From assembly GCA_035695765.1 (NCBI GenBank), contig DASRRI010000091.1, forward strand, positions 1 to 64,000: 64,000 nt of DNA. Direction: 5' to 3'. Below, one piece after another: positions 35,670 through 44,465 of this stretch. The translations under genes were made by a program, and so were the position numbers. Under the pieces are notes generated by a model. It worked only from the letters and a program-made list of their open reading frames with translations. It was not told where the DNA came from and made no database searches. The first letter of the stretch is position 1. Every line of letters begins with the position of its first letter. Source of the DNA: Dongia_A sp035695765 (lineage in GTDB: Bacteria; Pseudomonadota; Alphaproteobacteria; Dongiales; Dongiaceae).

Positions 35670-36578
35670 TCAGGTTTCGAAGTAGCGCGGCCGGTCGAGA
35701 TCGGGAATGAGGCCGGGCTGCTCCGGCTGCCACCCCAGCAAGTCCCGCGTTCGCTGGCTCGAGGCCAAGTTGTCGAGCGCTGCGAAATGCGCGAACCAGC
35801 CGAAATGCTCGGCCGCTTCCTCGGGGGTCTTGCCGACGACCGGCAGGTTCAGGCGGCGGCCGATCACGTCAGCGATGTCCCGGAACGGGATGCCCTCCTC
35901 GGCGACTCCGTGATAGCGGGCGAGGCCAGCGATTCCGGCGGAGCCCTTCTCGAGCACGAGCCTGTAGAGCTGAGCCGCGTCGAGCCGATGCACCGCGGGC
36001 CAGCGGTTGAGCCCTTCGCCGACATAGGCCGAGGCGCCCTTCTGACGGGCGATGCCGATGAGCAGAGGAACGAAGCCGTGATCGCCGTCGCCATGAACCG
36101 ATGGTGGAAGGCGCATAACCGACACGCGCACGCCGCGCGCCGCCACCGAAGCAGCCGCCTCTTCCGAAGCGACGCGGGGAATCGCGGTGGAGCTGGATGG
36201 GTAAGCATCTTCTTCGGTTGCGAGGCGGCCTGGCGTCAGGAGCCCGGTCCCGGATGTGACGATCAGGGGGCGGTCGGAGCCGGCGAGCGCGGAGCTGAGA
36301 GCTTCGATCGCGCGCCGATCGATCTCGCAGTTCTCCTTGAATTTCGAGAAGTCGTGGATGAAGGCGGTGTGGATCACGCCATCCGACAGGGCCGCGCCGC
36401 TGCGCAGGCTTTCGAGGTCTTCGAGATCACCCCGATGGGCCTGGGCGCCAGCGGCGGTCAGGGGCTTGGCGCCCGCATCCGAGCGCGCAAGACCGAGCAC
36501 ATGATGGCCTGCGTTGATGAGCTCCTGAACAATGGCAGAGCCGATGAAGCCGGTAGCACCGGTGACGAAAACGCGCAT
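35670..36578 (-). CDS. NAD-dependent epimerase/dehydratase (extended SDR)
   Basis: A 302-residue extended or atypical SDR. Its Rossmann motif is TGATGFIG at the N-terminus, and the substrate region shows VIHTAF and VMRLPPSVHG. It resembles the family that includes NAD(P)-binding oxidoreductases next to AraC regulators. ATG 36578 gives the standard start. It is divergent from the AraC regulator. Confidence 0.88.
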   Translation of the reverse strand: MRVFVTGATGFIGSAIVQELINAGHHVLGLARSDAGAKPLTAAGAQAHRGDLEDLESLRSGAALSDGVIHTAFIHDFSKFKENCEIDRRAIEALSSALAGSDRPLIVTSGTGLLTPGRLATEEDAYPSSSTAIPRVASEEAAASVAARGVRVSVMRLPPSVHGDGDHGFVPLLIGIARQKGASAYVGEGLNRWPAVHRLDAAQLYRLVLEKGSAGIAGLARYHGVAEEGIPFRDIADVIGRRLNLPVVGKTPEEAAEHFGWFAHFAALDNLASSQRTRDLLGWQPEQPGLIPDLDRPRYFET

Positions 36579-36705
36579 CGCGACCTGTCCTTCACCTCGT
36601 TTCCATGGCCGCATAGGCAGCGGCGTTGCCGTGAAGGTAGGTGATCGACAAAATACGATCTATGCTGAGAAGTCCGTATTATCTTCGCAATCGTCCGGAA
36701 AGCCC

Positions 36706-37683
36706 ATGGACCCGCTCTCAGATGTGCTATCGCTGCTGAAACCGCGCAGCCACATGTCCGCCGGCTTTGATGCCGGCGGAGAATGGTCGATCCAGTTTCC
36801 CGATCAGCAGGAAAGCATCAAGTGCGGCGCCGTGGTTTCCGGTCAGTGCTGGCTGTCCGTCGAGGGCGATCCCGATGTGGTGCACTTGGATACCGGCGAC
36901 TGCTTTCTGCTGCCGAGTGGGCGGCCTTTCCGGCTTGCAAGCGACATGACGTTGAAGCCGGTTGGCGCCGTCACGATCTTTTCGGCCGCGCGGAATGGCG
37001 GCATCGCCACATACAATGGCGGCGGGGATTTCTTTCTTGTCAGCAGCCGCTTCGCTCTGGCTGGCACTCACGCCGGCATTTTGTTGCGGATGCTGCCGCC
37101 CATCGTTCATATCCGGAACGAAGCGGACCAGGCGGCGCTGCGCTGGTCCGTGGAGCGGATGATGCAGGAACTCCGCGCGCAGCAGCCGGGCGGCTTTCTG
37201 GTCATCCAACACCTCGCCCACATGATGCTGATCCAGGCCCTGCGGCTGCATCTGGCGGAAGGGTTGAGCCGCGGCGTCGGGTGGCTGTTCGCCCTTGCGG
37301 ACAAACAAATGGGCGCGGCGATCAGCGCCATGCACGAGAACCCGGCGCATCGCTGGACATTGCAGGAACTGGCGGAGCGAGCCGGCATGTCGCGATCGAC
37401 CTTCGCCCTGAAATTCAAGGAGACGGTCGGGAAGTCACCCATGGAATACCTGACGCGCTGGCGAATGGTGCTGGCCGGGGACAGGCTGGAGAATTCCAGC
37501 GACCCCATTTCCGTCATTGCCCTGTCGCTCGGCTACGAATCCGAAAGCGCCTTCAGCACAGCTTTCAAGAGGATCCTGGGCTGTTCGCCGCGGCATTATA
37601 GCCGCGGCCGGAAGCCAGATTTCCCTTCTAAGAGCGACGGCGAAACTGCCCGCGCCGATCGACTCGAACCTGTCGCGGGTTGA
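36706..37683 (+). CDS. AraC-family transcriptional regulator with cupin domain
   Basis: A 325-residue regulator with an N-terminal cupin_6-type ligand-binding domain (CGAVVSGQCWLSVEG and HLDTGDCFLLPSGRPF) and a C-terminal AraC double HTH (WTLQELAERAGMSRSTFALKF and ISVIALSLGYESESAFSTAFKR). It is divergent from the epimerase gene 127 bases away, a standard arrangement in which the regulator activates its neighbour. Confidence 0.92.
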   Translation: MDPLSDVLSLLKPRSHMSAGFDAGGEWSIQFPDQQESIKCGAVVSGQCWLSVEGDPDVVHLDTGDCFLLPSGRPFRLASDMTLKPVGAVTIFSAARNGGIATYNGGGDFFLVSSRFALAGTHAGILLRMLPPIVHIRNEADQAALRWSVERMMQELRAQQPGGFLVIQHLAHMMLIQALRLHLAEGLSRGVGWLFALADKQMGAAISAMHENPAHRWTLQELAERAGMSRSTFALKFKETVGKSPMEYLTRWRMVLAGDRLENSSDPISVIALSLGYESESAFSTAFKRILGCSPRHYSRGRKPDFPSKSDGETARADRLEPVAG

Positions 37684-37759
37684 TATGCGCGGCTGGCGGT
37701 TCCTGTAAGCCCCACCGCAGCCCGATTATACCGTCACTCAACTTTCATAGTTTACAGAC

Positions 37760-37788
37760 TTGACGGTTTTGTTTCCGTCGATGATTCT
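37760..37788 (+). promoter_or_regulatory. ars operon promoter and inverted repeat
   Basis: A -35-like TTGACG (37760-37765) and a -10-like GATTCT (37783-37788) are 17 bases apart. An inverted repeat GACGG (37762-37766) with CCGTC (37775-37779) lies between them, where an ArsR dimer could block polymerase. The ATG of arsR at 37795 would be at or near the transcription start, so the message may be leaderless. Confidence 0.55.
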
Positions 37789-37794
37789 CGAAAT

Positions 37795-38130
37795 ATGAAA
37801 GCAAAGCAAGCACTGTCTGCGTTCGGGGCGCTTTCCCAGGAAACGCGCCTCGATATCTTCCGCCGACTGGTCCGGCTTTCCCCCGATTCAATTCCCGCTG
37901 GGGACCTGGCTCACGATCTGGATGTGCCGCCAAGCACTCTGTCCAGCCACCTTGCGATCATGCAGCGCGCGGGCCTCGTGAAGTCGGACCGCCAAGGGCG
38001 CACGATCCTCTACAGCGCCGACCTCGATGGCGCACGTGAATTGGTCGAGTTCCTGGTCAAGGATTGCTGCCGGGGCCATCCAGAAAGATGTGATCAGCTG
38101 CTGAAGGCCGCGCTGCCGGCCTGCTGTTGA
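37795..38130 (+). CDS. arsR: ArsR repressor of the ars operon
   Basis: A 111-residue winged-helix metalloregulator. The HTH core is LDVPPSTLSSHLAIMQRAGLV. Unlike the SRPBCC-linked ArsR genes here, it has a cysteine cluster near the C-terminus (Cys91, Cys92, Cys99, Cys110, Cys111) suited to arsenite. It leads arsC and an aquaporin gene. Confidence 0.93.
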   Translation: MKAKQALSAFGALSQETRLDIFRRLVRLSPDSIPAGDLAHDLDVPPSTLSSHLAIMQRAGLVKSDRQGRTILYSADLDGARELVEFLVKDCCRGHPERCDQLLKAALPACC

Positions 38131-38161
38131 GGGTCTAGTCCACACTGAGGAAACCGACGCC

Positions 38162-38671
38162 ATGCCGGACCATGTCTACAACGTTCTGTTCCTCTGCACG
38201 GGCAATTCCGCTCGGAGCATCCTCGCCGAGTGCACCCTCAATCGCGAGGGCAACGGGCGGTTCAAGGCCTTCAGCGCCGGCAGCCATCCAAAGGGACAGG
38301 TCCATCCGTTCGCGCTCGCGTTGCTGAAGAAGATGACCTATCCGACCGCGGGCCTCCGGTCGAAAAGCTGGGACGAGTTCGCGGAGCCCAGCGCTCCGCA
38401 ACTCGATTTTGTATTCACGGTGTGCGACAACGCCTTCAACGAGGTCTGCCCGATCTGGCCTGGCCAGCCGATGACGGCTCATTGGGGCGTGTCCGATCCG
38501 GCCACAGCGGAAGGCACCGAGGCCGAACGACATCTGGCCTTCGCGGATGCATATCGCATGATTCACAATCGCATCAGCATCTTCACCAGCCTGCCCATGC
38601 GTTCGCTCGACCGCTTGAGCCTGCAGAAGCGCTTGGATGAAATCGGGCGTCCGTTGCCGAAGTCGGCCTGA
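38162..38671 (+). CDS. arsC: arsenate reductase, low-molecular-weight phosphatase type
   Basis: A 169-residue enzyme that reduces arsenate to arsenite. Cys12 with Arg18 forms the CX5R phosphatase loop (CTGNSAR), and Cys88 and Cys95 match the second and third redox cysteines of the thioredoxin-dependent ArsC type. The FCTGNSARS start and TVCDNAFNEVCP block are diagnostic. Confidence 0.93.
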   Translation: MPDHVYNVLFLCTGNSARSILAECTLNREGNGRFKAFSAGSHPKGQVHPFALALLKKMTYPTAGLRSKSWDEFAEPSAPQLDFVFTVCDNAFNEVCPIWPGQPMTAHWGVSDPATAEGTEAERHLAFADAYRMIHNRISIFTSLPMRSLDRLSLQKRLDEIGRPLPKSA

Positions 38672-38675
38672 CCGG

Positions 38676-39392
38676 ATGGCCGAGTTCGATCTTCCGCGCC
38701 GCGCGGTTGCGGAATTCCTCGGCACGTGGCTGCTGGTGGCAACCGTGATCGGCTCCGGGATCATGGCCGAGAGACTTGCCGGCGGAAATGTCGCCGTTGC
38801 CTTGCTCGGCAACACGATTGCCACGGGCGCCATCCTGGTCGTGCTGATCGCGATGCTGGGACCGCTTTCAGGGGCGCATTTCAATCCTGCCGTATCGCTG
38901 GTTTTCGCCGTCACAGGCGAGCTTCCGATCGCTACGCTCGCAACCTATATCGCGGTCCAAGTCGCTGGCGGTATCGTGGGCACTGTCACCGCGCATCTCA
39001 TGTTCGAGATGCCGGTTCTGCAGCTGTCGGAGCATGTACGCCAAGGCCCCAGCCAGTTCCTGTCTGAGGTCGTCGCCACGTTCGGCCTGCTCGCGACCAT
39101 CCTTGGCTGCCGCCGGTTCCGCCCAGATATCATCCCGGTAGCGGTCGCGCTTTATGTCGTGGCTGGCTACTGGTTCACCGCCTCGACCTGCTTCGCCAAT
39201 CCGGCGGTGGCGATCGCGCGCAGCCTGACGAATACCTTCGCCGGAATCCGCCTGAACGATGCCCCATGGTTCATCATGGCGGAGATCATTGGCGCCTTGT
39301 TGGCCGCAGCGGTCTTCCGATGGCTCTTGGCCGGCAAATCTTCGCGCTCGGTCGCCGCGCGAACCGGCGTGCCATCGCGGTTGGCAGAGTAG
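38676..39392 (+). CDS. aqpS: aquaporin (AqpS-type) of the ars operon
   Basis: A 238-residue MIP channel with both pore NPA motifs, NPA at residues 70-72 and again at 175-177. In Sinorhizobium meliloti the ars operon carries AqpS, through which arsenite leaves the cell, so the same role is likely here. It starts 4 bases after the arsC stop. Confidence 0.9.
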   Translation: MAEFDLPRRAVAEFLGTWLLVATVIGSGIMAERLAGGNVAVALLGNTIATGAILVVLIAMLGPLSGAHFNPAVSLVFAVTGELPIATLATYIAVQVAGGIVGTVTAHLMFEMPVLQLSEHVRQGPSQFLSEVVATFGLLATILGCRRFRPDIIPVAVALYVVAGYWFTASTCFANPAVAIARSLTNTFAGIRLNDAPWFIMAEIIGALLAAAVFRWLLAGKSSRSVAARTGVPSRLAE

Positions 39393-39463
39393 GCGCCGTC
39401 TAGCGCTGTCCGATCCTCAGTTGCGCGAAGGACTGCGAGCACCAGCAGGGCGCCATCCTGCCC

Positions 39464-40234
39464 TCAAGCCGCCGTATAGCCGCCATCGATCAAGATATCC
39501 TGGCCATTCACCAGGTCGGACGCCGAGGAAGCGAGATAGAGGATCATGTCGGCCACTTCCACCGGCCTGCCAAAACGCGCTGCTGGTATCTTGGCCTTCA
39601 TGGGGTCGCCCTTCTCCGGCTTGCCCCAGACCTGCTCGCCCATCGGCGTGAGGATCACAGTGGGGCAGACGGAATTGATCTGGATATTATGCTTCGCCCA
39701 CTCCACGCACATGACCTTGGTGAGCATGTTGAGGCCGCCCTTGGACGCGGCATAGGCGCCATGACCTTCCAAGCCCACAACACCGGCTTGCGATGAAATG
39801 TTGATGATCTTTCCGCGCTGCTTCCTGATCATGGCGGGAACCAGCGCCTTGGCCAGCAGCCATGGCGCGCGAAGATTGATCGCCATGGTCATCTCCCAAT
39901 CCGGGACTTTCGCATCCAGCAGCGGGTCGATCAGGGCGATGCCCGCGTTGTTCACCAGAATGTCGATCGTGCCGAACGCGGTCAGCGCTTCCTGTGCCGC
40001 CCGCTCTGGACCGTCAACCGTTGCCATGTCGGCGGAGATGGTCACACAGCGGCGGCCTTTGGATTCGACGGTGGCCTTGACCTCGTTGAGGCCAACCTTG
40101 TCGCGGCCCACAGCGGCAATGTCGGCGCCCGCATCGGCGAGAACCTTGCAGGCCTCGAACCCGATGCCCTTGGTAGCGCCAGTCATCAGTGCGGTCTTGC
40201 CGTCAAGCGCGAAGCGCTTCATCCACTCAGACAT
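39464..40234 (-). CDS. SDR family oxidoreductase of the unknown catabolic unit
   Basis: A 256-residue classical SDR: cofactor motif TGATKGIGFEA, NAG motif NNAGIA, catalytic Ser in INISSQ and Tyr-x-x-x-Lys in YAASKGG. It resembles gluconate-5-dehydrogenase-like enzymes. It ends the minus-strand catabolic unit that begins with the ABC transporter at 51.7 kb, and its substrate is probably an alcohol or keto group in that pathway. Confidence 0.88.
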   Translation of the reverse strand: MSEWMKRFALDGKTALMTGATKGIGFEACKVLADAGADIAAVGRDKVGLNEVKATVESKGRRCVTISADMATVDGPERAAQEALTAFGTIDILVNNAGIALIDPLLDAKVPDWEMTMAINLRAPWLLAKALVPAMIRKQRGKIINISSQAGVVGLEGHGAYAASKGGLNMLTKVMCVEWAKHNIQINSVCPTVILTPMGEQVWGKPEKGDPMKAKIPAARFGRPVEVADMILYLASSASDLVNGQDILIDGGYTAA

Positions 40235-40245
40235 CGTCAGCCTTC

Positions 40246-41166
40246 CTATTTTCTGCGGAGCTTCTGTTCGACCGTGGCAAAGGCCTTCTGATAAACATTT
40301 TGTTCGGTTCCCGGGATCAGAACCAGATCATCCTGCGGGCTGGCATCCCAGTCGCCGGTCCACGCCCCAAACGTCGTGTTATTGGAGGTGACAGGCCAGA
40401 GCCGGGGGCCTGAGACATAGTTGATCCAGGGAATCCCGCATTTGGTGATGCGGTAGGAGAATGAGCGGGCGCGGTCGCAGAGGTGCAGCAGCTCTTCGTT
40501 CAAGTGGCCTTCGCCGAAGTGGAAGTCACGGATGCCCGATACTTTGTCGGAGCGCACGCCATCCAGCATGTGCATCTTGCTGATGTCCTCGTGCCAGGTA
40601 CCCATGCCGGCAAAGTCGCGGATGACGCCCCATACCTTGTCCACCGGCGCACGGATGACCCGCGACGTCCACACCTTGTTCGGCGCAAAGCCTTTCCAGC
40701 GCACGGCACCTTCGGGCTTCTTCGGCTTCTTGGCGGCGATGATCTTCGCCAGATTGGCCCAGTTGGCGGAAAAAACATCGCGCGAGATGATGCGCTCGTA
40801 TTCGCCCTCATCTCCCGGCGCTTCATCGAAGGTGGCTTCCCACTCCGCGAAGGTTGCATCCGTGTGGGTCACCGGATAGAGCCTCACGGTGGCGATGTAG
40901 TTTTTCACCGGGAAGGCCGGCTTCTCGAAATTGTAGGTGAACGTGTAGTTGGCGTCGTCGAGTGTGAGCAGCCGCTCGCGGACATGGTCGCCGTCCTTTG
41001 TGTAGAAGGAGCGCACGCAGCCCACCACGTCTGAGTCGAGGCGATCCTCGATCTTGGATCTTGCAACCGCCGGCGCCCACTTGGGCAGTCCATTGAAATC
41101 GCGCACCAGGCTCCACACGGTTTCCACCGGCGCTTTCAGGATTGTTGAGGCATAGGCGCGAGCCAT
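40246..41166 (-). CDS. double SRPBCC (START-like) domain protein
   Basis: A 306-residue protein of two homologous polyketide-cyclase-like SRPBCC domains, residues of about 1-145 and 160-300; each begins with the pattern xILKAPVETVWSLVRDF or RVIRAPVDKVWGVIRDF. The family binds hydrophobic or planar ligands. It sits between the Tm-1-like and SDR genes, suggesting a role in binding a pathway intermediate. Confidence 0.82.
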   Translation of the reverse strand: MARAYASTILKAPVETVWSLVRDFNGLPKWAPAVARSKIEDRLDSDVVGCVRSFYTKDGDHVRERLLTLDDANYTFTYNFEKPAFPVKNYIATVRLYPVTHTDATFAEWEATFDEAPGDEGEYERIISRDVFSANWANLAKIIAAKKPKKPEGAVRWKGFAPNKVWTSRVIRAPVDKVWGVIRDFAGMGTWHEDISKMHMLDGVRSDKVSGIRDFHFGEGHLNEELLHLCDRARSFSYRITKCGIPWINYVSGPRLWPVTSNNTTFGAWTGDWDASPQDDLVLIPGTEQNVYQKAFATVEQKLRRK

Positions 41167-41190
41167 GATCGTCTCCGTTAGGGTTCCGGC

Positions 41191-42393
41191 TCATCGCCGT
41201 CGGGAAATACTCTGGAACGCCGCCATCGCGGCCTCGGCGAAAGCCGGATCGTTGATGTGAAGATCGAGCTCGATGAGCTTGTGGTTCTTCGCCCGCTTCC
41301 AACCCTTTCGGATGGCCCCGAACAGCGCGGCATCTGCCGCGGGGTCATGGAAAGGCTGGCCTTCGGCATCAATACCGGAGATGCCTTTGAGCGGCAGCAG
41401 GAACCGCACGGGCCCTGCCATGCGATTCAAGCGTTCGACGATGAATGCGCCGATCTTTGCATTCTCCTCCGGCGTCGTGCGCATGAGCGTGACGTGGGCA
41501 TTGTGGATATGAAACTTGCGGGCGGCGAATCGCGTCGGCACCGTGTCCCGTGGGCCGAAGTTCACCATGTCGCAGGCGCCAACCGATCCCACGTAGGGAA
41601 TCGGATTGCGGATGATGGCGCCGAAGCGGTCCGCCGTGCAGGGCAGCACGCCGCCCACGAGATAGTCGGCCACTTCGGTCGTGGTGATGTCGAAGACACC
41701 ATCGAAGAACCCGGATTCGGCAAGCTTCTCGAAGCACTGGCCGCCCGTGCCCGTCGCGTGGAAGACGAAGCTTTCGCACGCGGGCTCCAGGCGCCTCCTG
41801 ATCTCGTTCACGCAGGCCGTCGTGACACCGAACATGGTATAGCCGATGGCGCGCTTCGACTTCCTCGCCTTCGGCACGCGGGTGAGCGCCATGCCGGCGG
41901 CGGCGTGGGCCGCATTGCCAATGACCGAGCGGCTGATGCTGTTGAGGCCGGCAATGTCTGTTACAGCATGCATCATCGTGATGTCCGTGGGACCGACGAA
42001 ACTGGCTACATTGCCGGAGGCCAGCGTTGACACCATGATCTTTGGAAGGCCTACCGGCAAGGCGCGCATGGCCTCAGTGACGATTGCGGTGTTGCCGCCG
42101 CCGCCGAGCCCCAACACGGCGCCGATATCCCTGCGCGACAACAGGTAGCGTTTCAGCGCCTCCGCCATCGCCGAGACGGCTTGGCCGCGATCGGTCAGGC
42201 CCAGAACTGCTGCCCTGCCCTTGGGGTGACGGCCGGCGACGGCTTCCGCCGTGACGTCCGCCCTCTTATCCGGCATCGAGGTGGAAACATCGACCAGGAT
42301 TGCCTTTGCCCCTGCCCTGCGGGCGCAATCGCAGGCAAAGCGCAGCTCGTCGCCTTTCGTGTCGCAAGTGCCGATGACGTAGACCTTCGACAT
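41191..42393 (-). CDS. Tm-1-like ATP-binding protein (UPF0261)
   Basis: A 400-residue member of UPF0261, homologous to the N-terminal domain of tomato Tm-1, which binds ATP. Recognisable parts are MSKVYVIGTCDTKGDELRFA, GLGGGGNTAIVTEAMRALP and ITMMHAVTDIAGLNSISR. The bacterial function is unknown. A separate TIM-barrel protein encoded nearby resembles the other half found fused in Tm-1. The start abuts the stop of the epimerase gene with no gap. Confidence 0.9.
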   Translation of the reverse strand: MSKVYVIGTCDTKGDELRFACDCARRAGAKAILVDVSTSMPDKRADVTAEAVAGRHPKGRAAVLGLTDRGQAVSAMAEALKRYLLSRRDIGAVLGLGGGGNTAIVTEAMRALPVGLPKIMVSTLASGNVASFVGPTDITMMHAVTDIAGLNSISRSVIGNAAHAAAGMALTRVPKARKSKRAIGYTMFGVTTACVNEIRRRLEPACESFVFHATGTGGQCFEKLAESGFFDGVFDITTTEVADYLVGGVLPCTADRFGAIIRNPIPYVGSVGACDMVNFGPRDTVPTRFAARKFHIHNAHVTLMRTTPEENAKIGAFIVERLNRMAGPVRFLLPLKGISGIDAEGQPFHDPAADAALFGAIRKGWKRAKNHKLIELDLHINDPAFAEAAMAAFQSISRRR

Positions 42394-43245
42394 TCAGCGC
42401 CCGGCCTTGGCCCAGCCTTGCTTCATGCTCTTAAGACCGAGTTTGTAGACCTCCTCCTTATTGGGGAAGAAATCGCGCCACACGCGGGTGGCGGCGGCGA
42501 GCGCCGGAATCCCCCGGCCGAAGGCCTCGATCGTCAACCTGCCATCGTATTTGGCGGCCCTCAGTGCCTTGTAGGTGGGACCCCAGGGCACATGACCCTT
42601 GCCCGGCGTGCCGCGGTCATTCTCAGAGATATGGACGTGGATCATGTGCCGCTTGATGGTCTTGATGGCGGCGACCGGATCCTTCTCCTCGATGTTGGCA
42701 TGGAACGTATCGTACATGCCCTTGATCGCGGGATGGTCGACCTCGTCCAGATAGTTGGCCAACTGGTCCATGGTATTGAGGAAGTAGCATTCGAAGCGGT
42801 TCAGCGCCTCGAGGGCGAAGCGCACGCCGTGCTTATGGGCATGGTCGCCGGCGCGGCGGTGGAACTCGATGCCGCGCTTGCGCTCTTCGGCCGTGGGGCC
42901 CTTTCCGGTGAAGCGGCCAAGTTCGGAGTGCATCGGACCGGCGATGATCGACCCCCCGAGCGCCTTGGTGCAGTCGATGACCCATTTGGCCCGCTCGACC
43001 GCAGCCTGCCGCTCTGCCTTGTCGTCCGACAGCGAATTGTGGCCCGCCCCCAATACGCTCACGGTCGTGACATCGAAACCCAACTTGGCAAGCTGCTCCC
43101 CGAGCCTTGCGTAGTAGTCAGGCGTGCCTTCGAAGATCGGAATCTCAACGCCGTCGTAGCCCGTCTTCTTGAGAGCCTTCAGCACCGACGCGTGTTCATC
43201 TGTCACGTGCCCCGTCCAGAGCAGCAGGTTGAATCCGTATTTCAC
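42394..43245 (-). CDS. sugar phosphate isomerase/epimerase
   Basis: A 283-residue TIM-barrel protein of the xylose-isomerase-like AP endonuclease-2 family. Key features are the start KYGFNLLLWTG, the metal-ligand Glu region VEIPIFEG, ALEALNRFECYFLNT and YDTFHANIEEKDP. It resembles D-psicose/tagatose 3-epimerases. It is cytoplasmic and probably converts a keto sugar or related compound imported by the linked transporter. Confidence 0.88.
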   Translation of the reverse strand: MKYGFNLLLWTGHVTDEHASVLKALKKTGYDGVEIPIFEGTPDYYARLGEQLAKLGFDVTTVSVLGAGHNSLSDDKAERQAAVERAKWVIDCTKALGGSIIAGPMHSELGRFTGKGPTAEERKRGIEFHRRAGDHAHKHGVRFALEALNRFECYFLNTMDQLANYLDEVDHPAIKGMYDTFHANIEEKDPVAAIKTIKRHMIHVHISENDRGTPGKGHVPWGPTYKALRAAKYDGRLTIEAFGRGIPALAAATRVWRDFFPNKEEVYKLGLKSMKQGWAKAGR

Positions 43246-43311
43246 TTCTTCCCCTCCAAATGAGCCATCGCGGCACTCATGCCGCAGTCCTTTTCTTGAT
43301 GATCATGCCTG

Positions 43312-43596
43312 TCAGCTGCGCAACTGCGGCTGAGACAAATGTTTCCTCCTCCGCGCTTGCATCGACTTCGGTGTGGTCGCGTCGCCCGAGGTGCCAGCCT
43401 TCGCGGCATTGAAGAGAGTCAGAATGGCGGAATTGCGTTCCGGCCAGTGGCTGTTGAGGGCCCTGAGATAGAGGTACACGTCGGCGAGATGATCGAGGAT
43501 TTCGGGAAGATTGTCGGGATCGCAGGGAACGGCCGCGTCCCGATCATGATGTCGGGATTCATCACCGCCGTGCCACTGCCTCCCCGCAAAGTTCAT
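43312..43596 (-). CDS. short ORF, possibly a cytochrome c fragment
   Basis: A 94-residue reading frame in the gap between the DJ-1 gene and the epimerase. The middle (LPEILDHLADVYLYLRAL) looks like the last helix of a class I cytochrome c, but no CXXCH heme site is visible. The rest is low in recognisable sequence. It may be a decayed gene or a chance frame. Confidence 0.3.
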   Translation of the reverse strand: MNFAGRQWHGGDESRHHDRDAAVPCDPDNLPEILDHLADVYLYLRALNSHWPERNSAILTLFNAAKAGTSGDATTPKSMQARRRKHLSQPQLRS

Positions 43597-43668
43597 GGGC
43601 TATCCCTTCATGCGGAAACCATGTCCCCGGTCAAGGCTCCCGACGCGATGAAGCGCCGCCGCGAGCGC

Positions 43669-44415
43669 CTAGCCTTTCGAGGGCAAGAGCTGCTTCACCA
43701 TGGCCTGGACCAGGCGCGGCAGGTCATAGGGAAAGCGGGCCGTGATCAGGTTGCCGTCGACAACGCAGGGTTCGTCCAGAACGGTGGCGCCGGCATTTTC
43801 GAGGTCGATCTGGATGTTCCACACGGCGGTCGCGCGCTTACCCTTGAGGATCTTCGCGCTCACCATGACCCACTGGCCATGGCAGATCGCAGTGGTGGGT
43901 TTGCCCGCCTCATACATGGCCCGCACGAAGGCCCGCGCATGCTGGTCCATGCGCAGCGCATCTGGGTTCCAGCAGCCCCCCGGCAGGAGGATCGCGTCGT
44001 AGTCCGTCGCCTTCGCCTCGTCCGTGTAACGATCGATCTTGAGCCAGCCCGCGTTTTCCATCAGGCGGATGGCGAGCACGTGGGTGGCGCATTGCGGCGG
44101 GAAGCGCAGGCCGAGCGTGGGGTGGAACTCGCCGATGCGCGGCGAGACGATGTGAACCGTGGCCCCGTGTTCGGTGAGCCAACGATGGGCGCCGAGAATT
44201 TCTACCTCCTCCACCCCGTTGGTGCAGCAGATCGCAATCCGCTTGCCCTTGAGCAGGTTGGGATCCGACGGCGGGTTGAACAGGAAGCTGTTGAGCTCCC
44301 GGTTCAGTTCGCCATCAGCCGTGGTCAGGAGTTCCGTGGAGATCGACGGAACCGGCGACGAAGACATCAGCTGCTGCATGCGGTGGAAGGCGGCGGCCTG
44401 GGAAGGACTATTCAT
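43669..44415 (-). CDS. DJ-1/PfpI-type glutamine amidotransferase-like protein
   Basis: A 248-residue protein with the PfpI domain: IAICCTNGVEEVEILGAHRWL, ILLPGGCWNPDALR and the nucleophile elbow AICHGQW with Cys. Members include intracellular proteases, chaperones and glyoxalase III-type enzymes that remove reactive aldehydes. Its place in this unit could be repair or detoxification of carbonyl intermediates. Confidence 0.85.
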   Translation of the reverse strand: MNSPSQAAAFHRMQQLMSSSPVPSISTELLTTADGELNRELNSFLFNPPSDPNLLKGKRIAICCTNGVEEVEILGAHRWLTEHGATVHIVSPRIGEFHPTLGLRFPPQCATHVLAIRLMENAGWLKIDRYTDEAKATDYDAILLPGGCWNPDALRMDQHARAFVRAMYEAGKPTTAICHGQWVMVSAKILKGKRATAVWNIQIDLENAGATVLDEPCVVDGNLITARFPYDLPRLVQAMVKQLLPSKG

Positions 44416-44465
44416 CTTTCATGCTCCCGAAAGAAGTTGATCGGTGGTACTCGTTGCATCGAACA

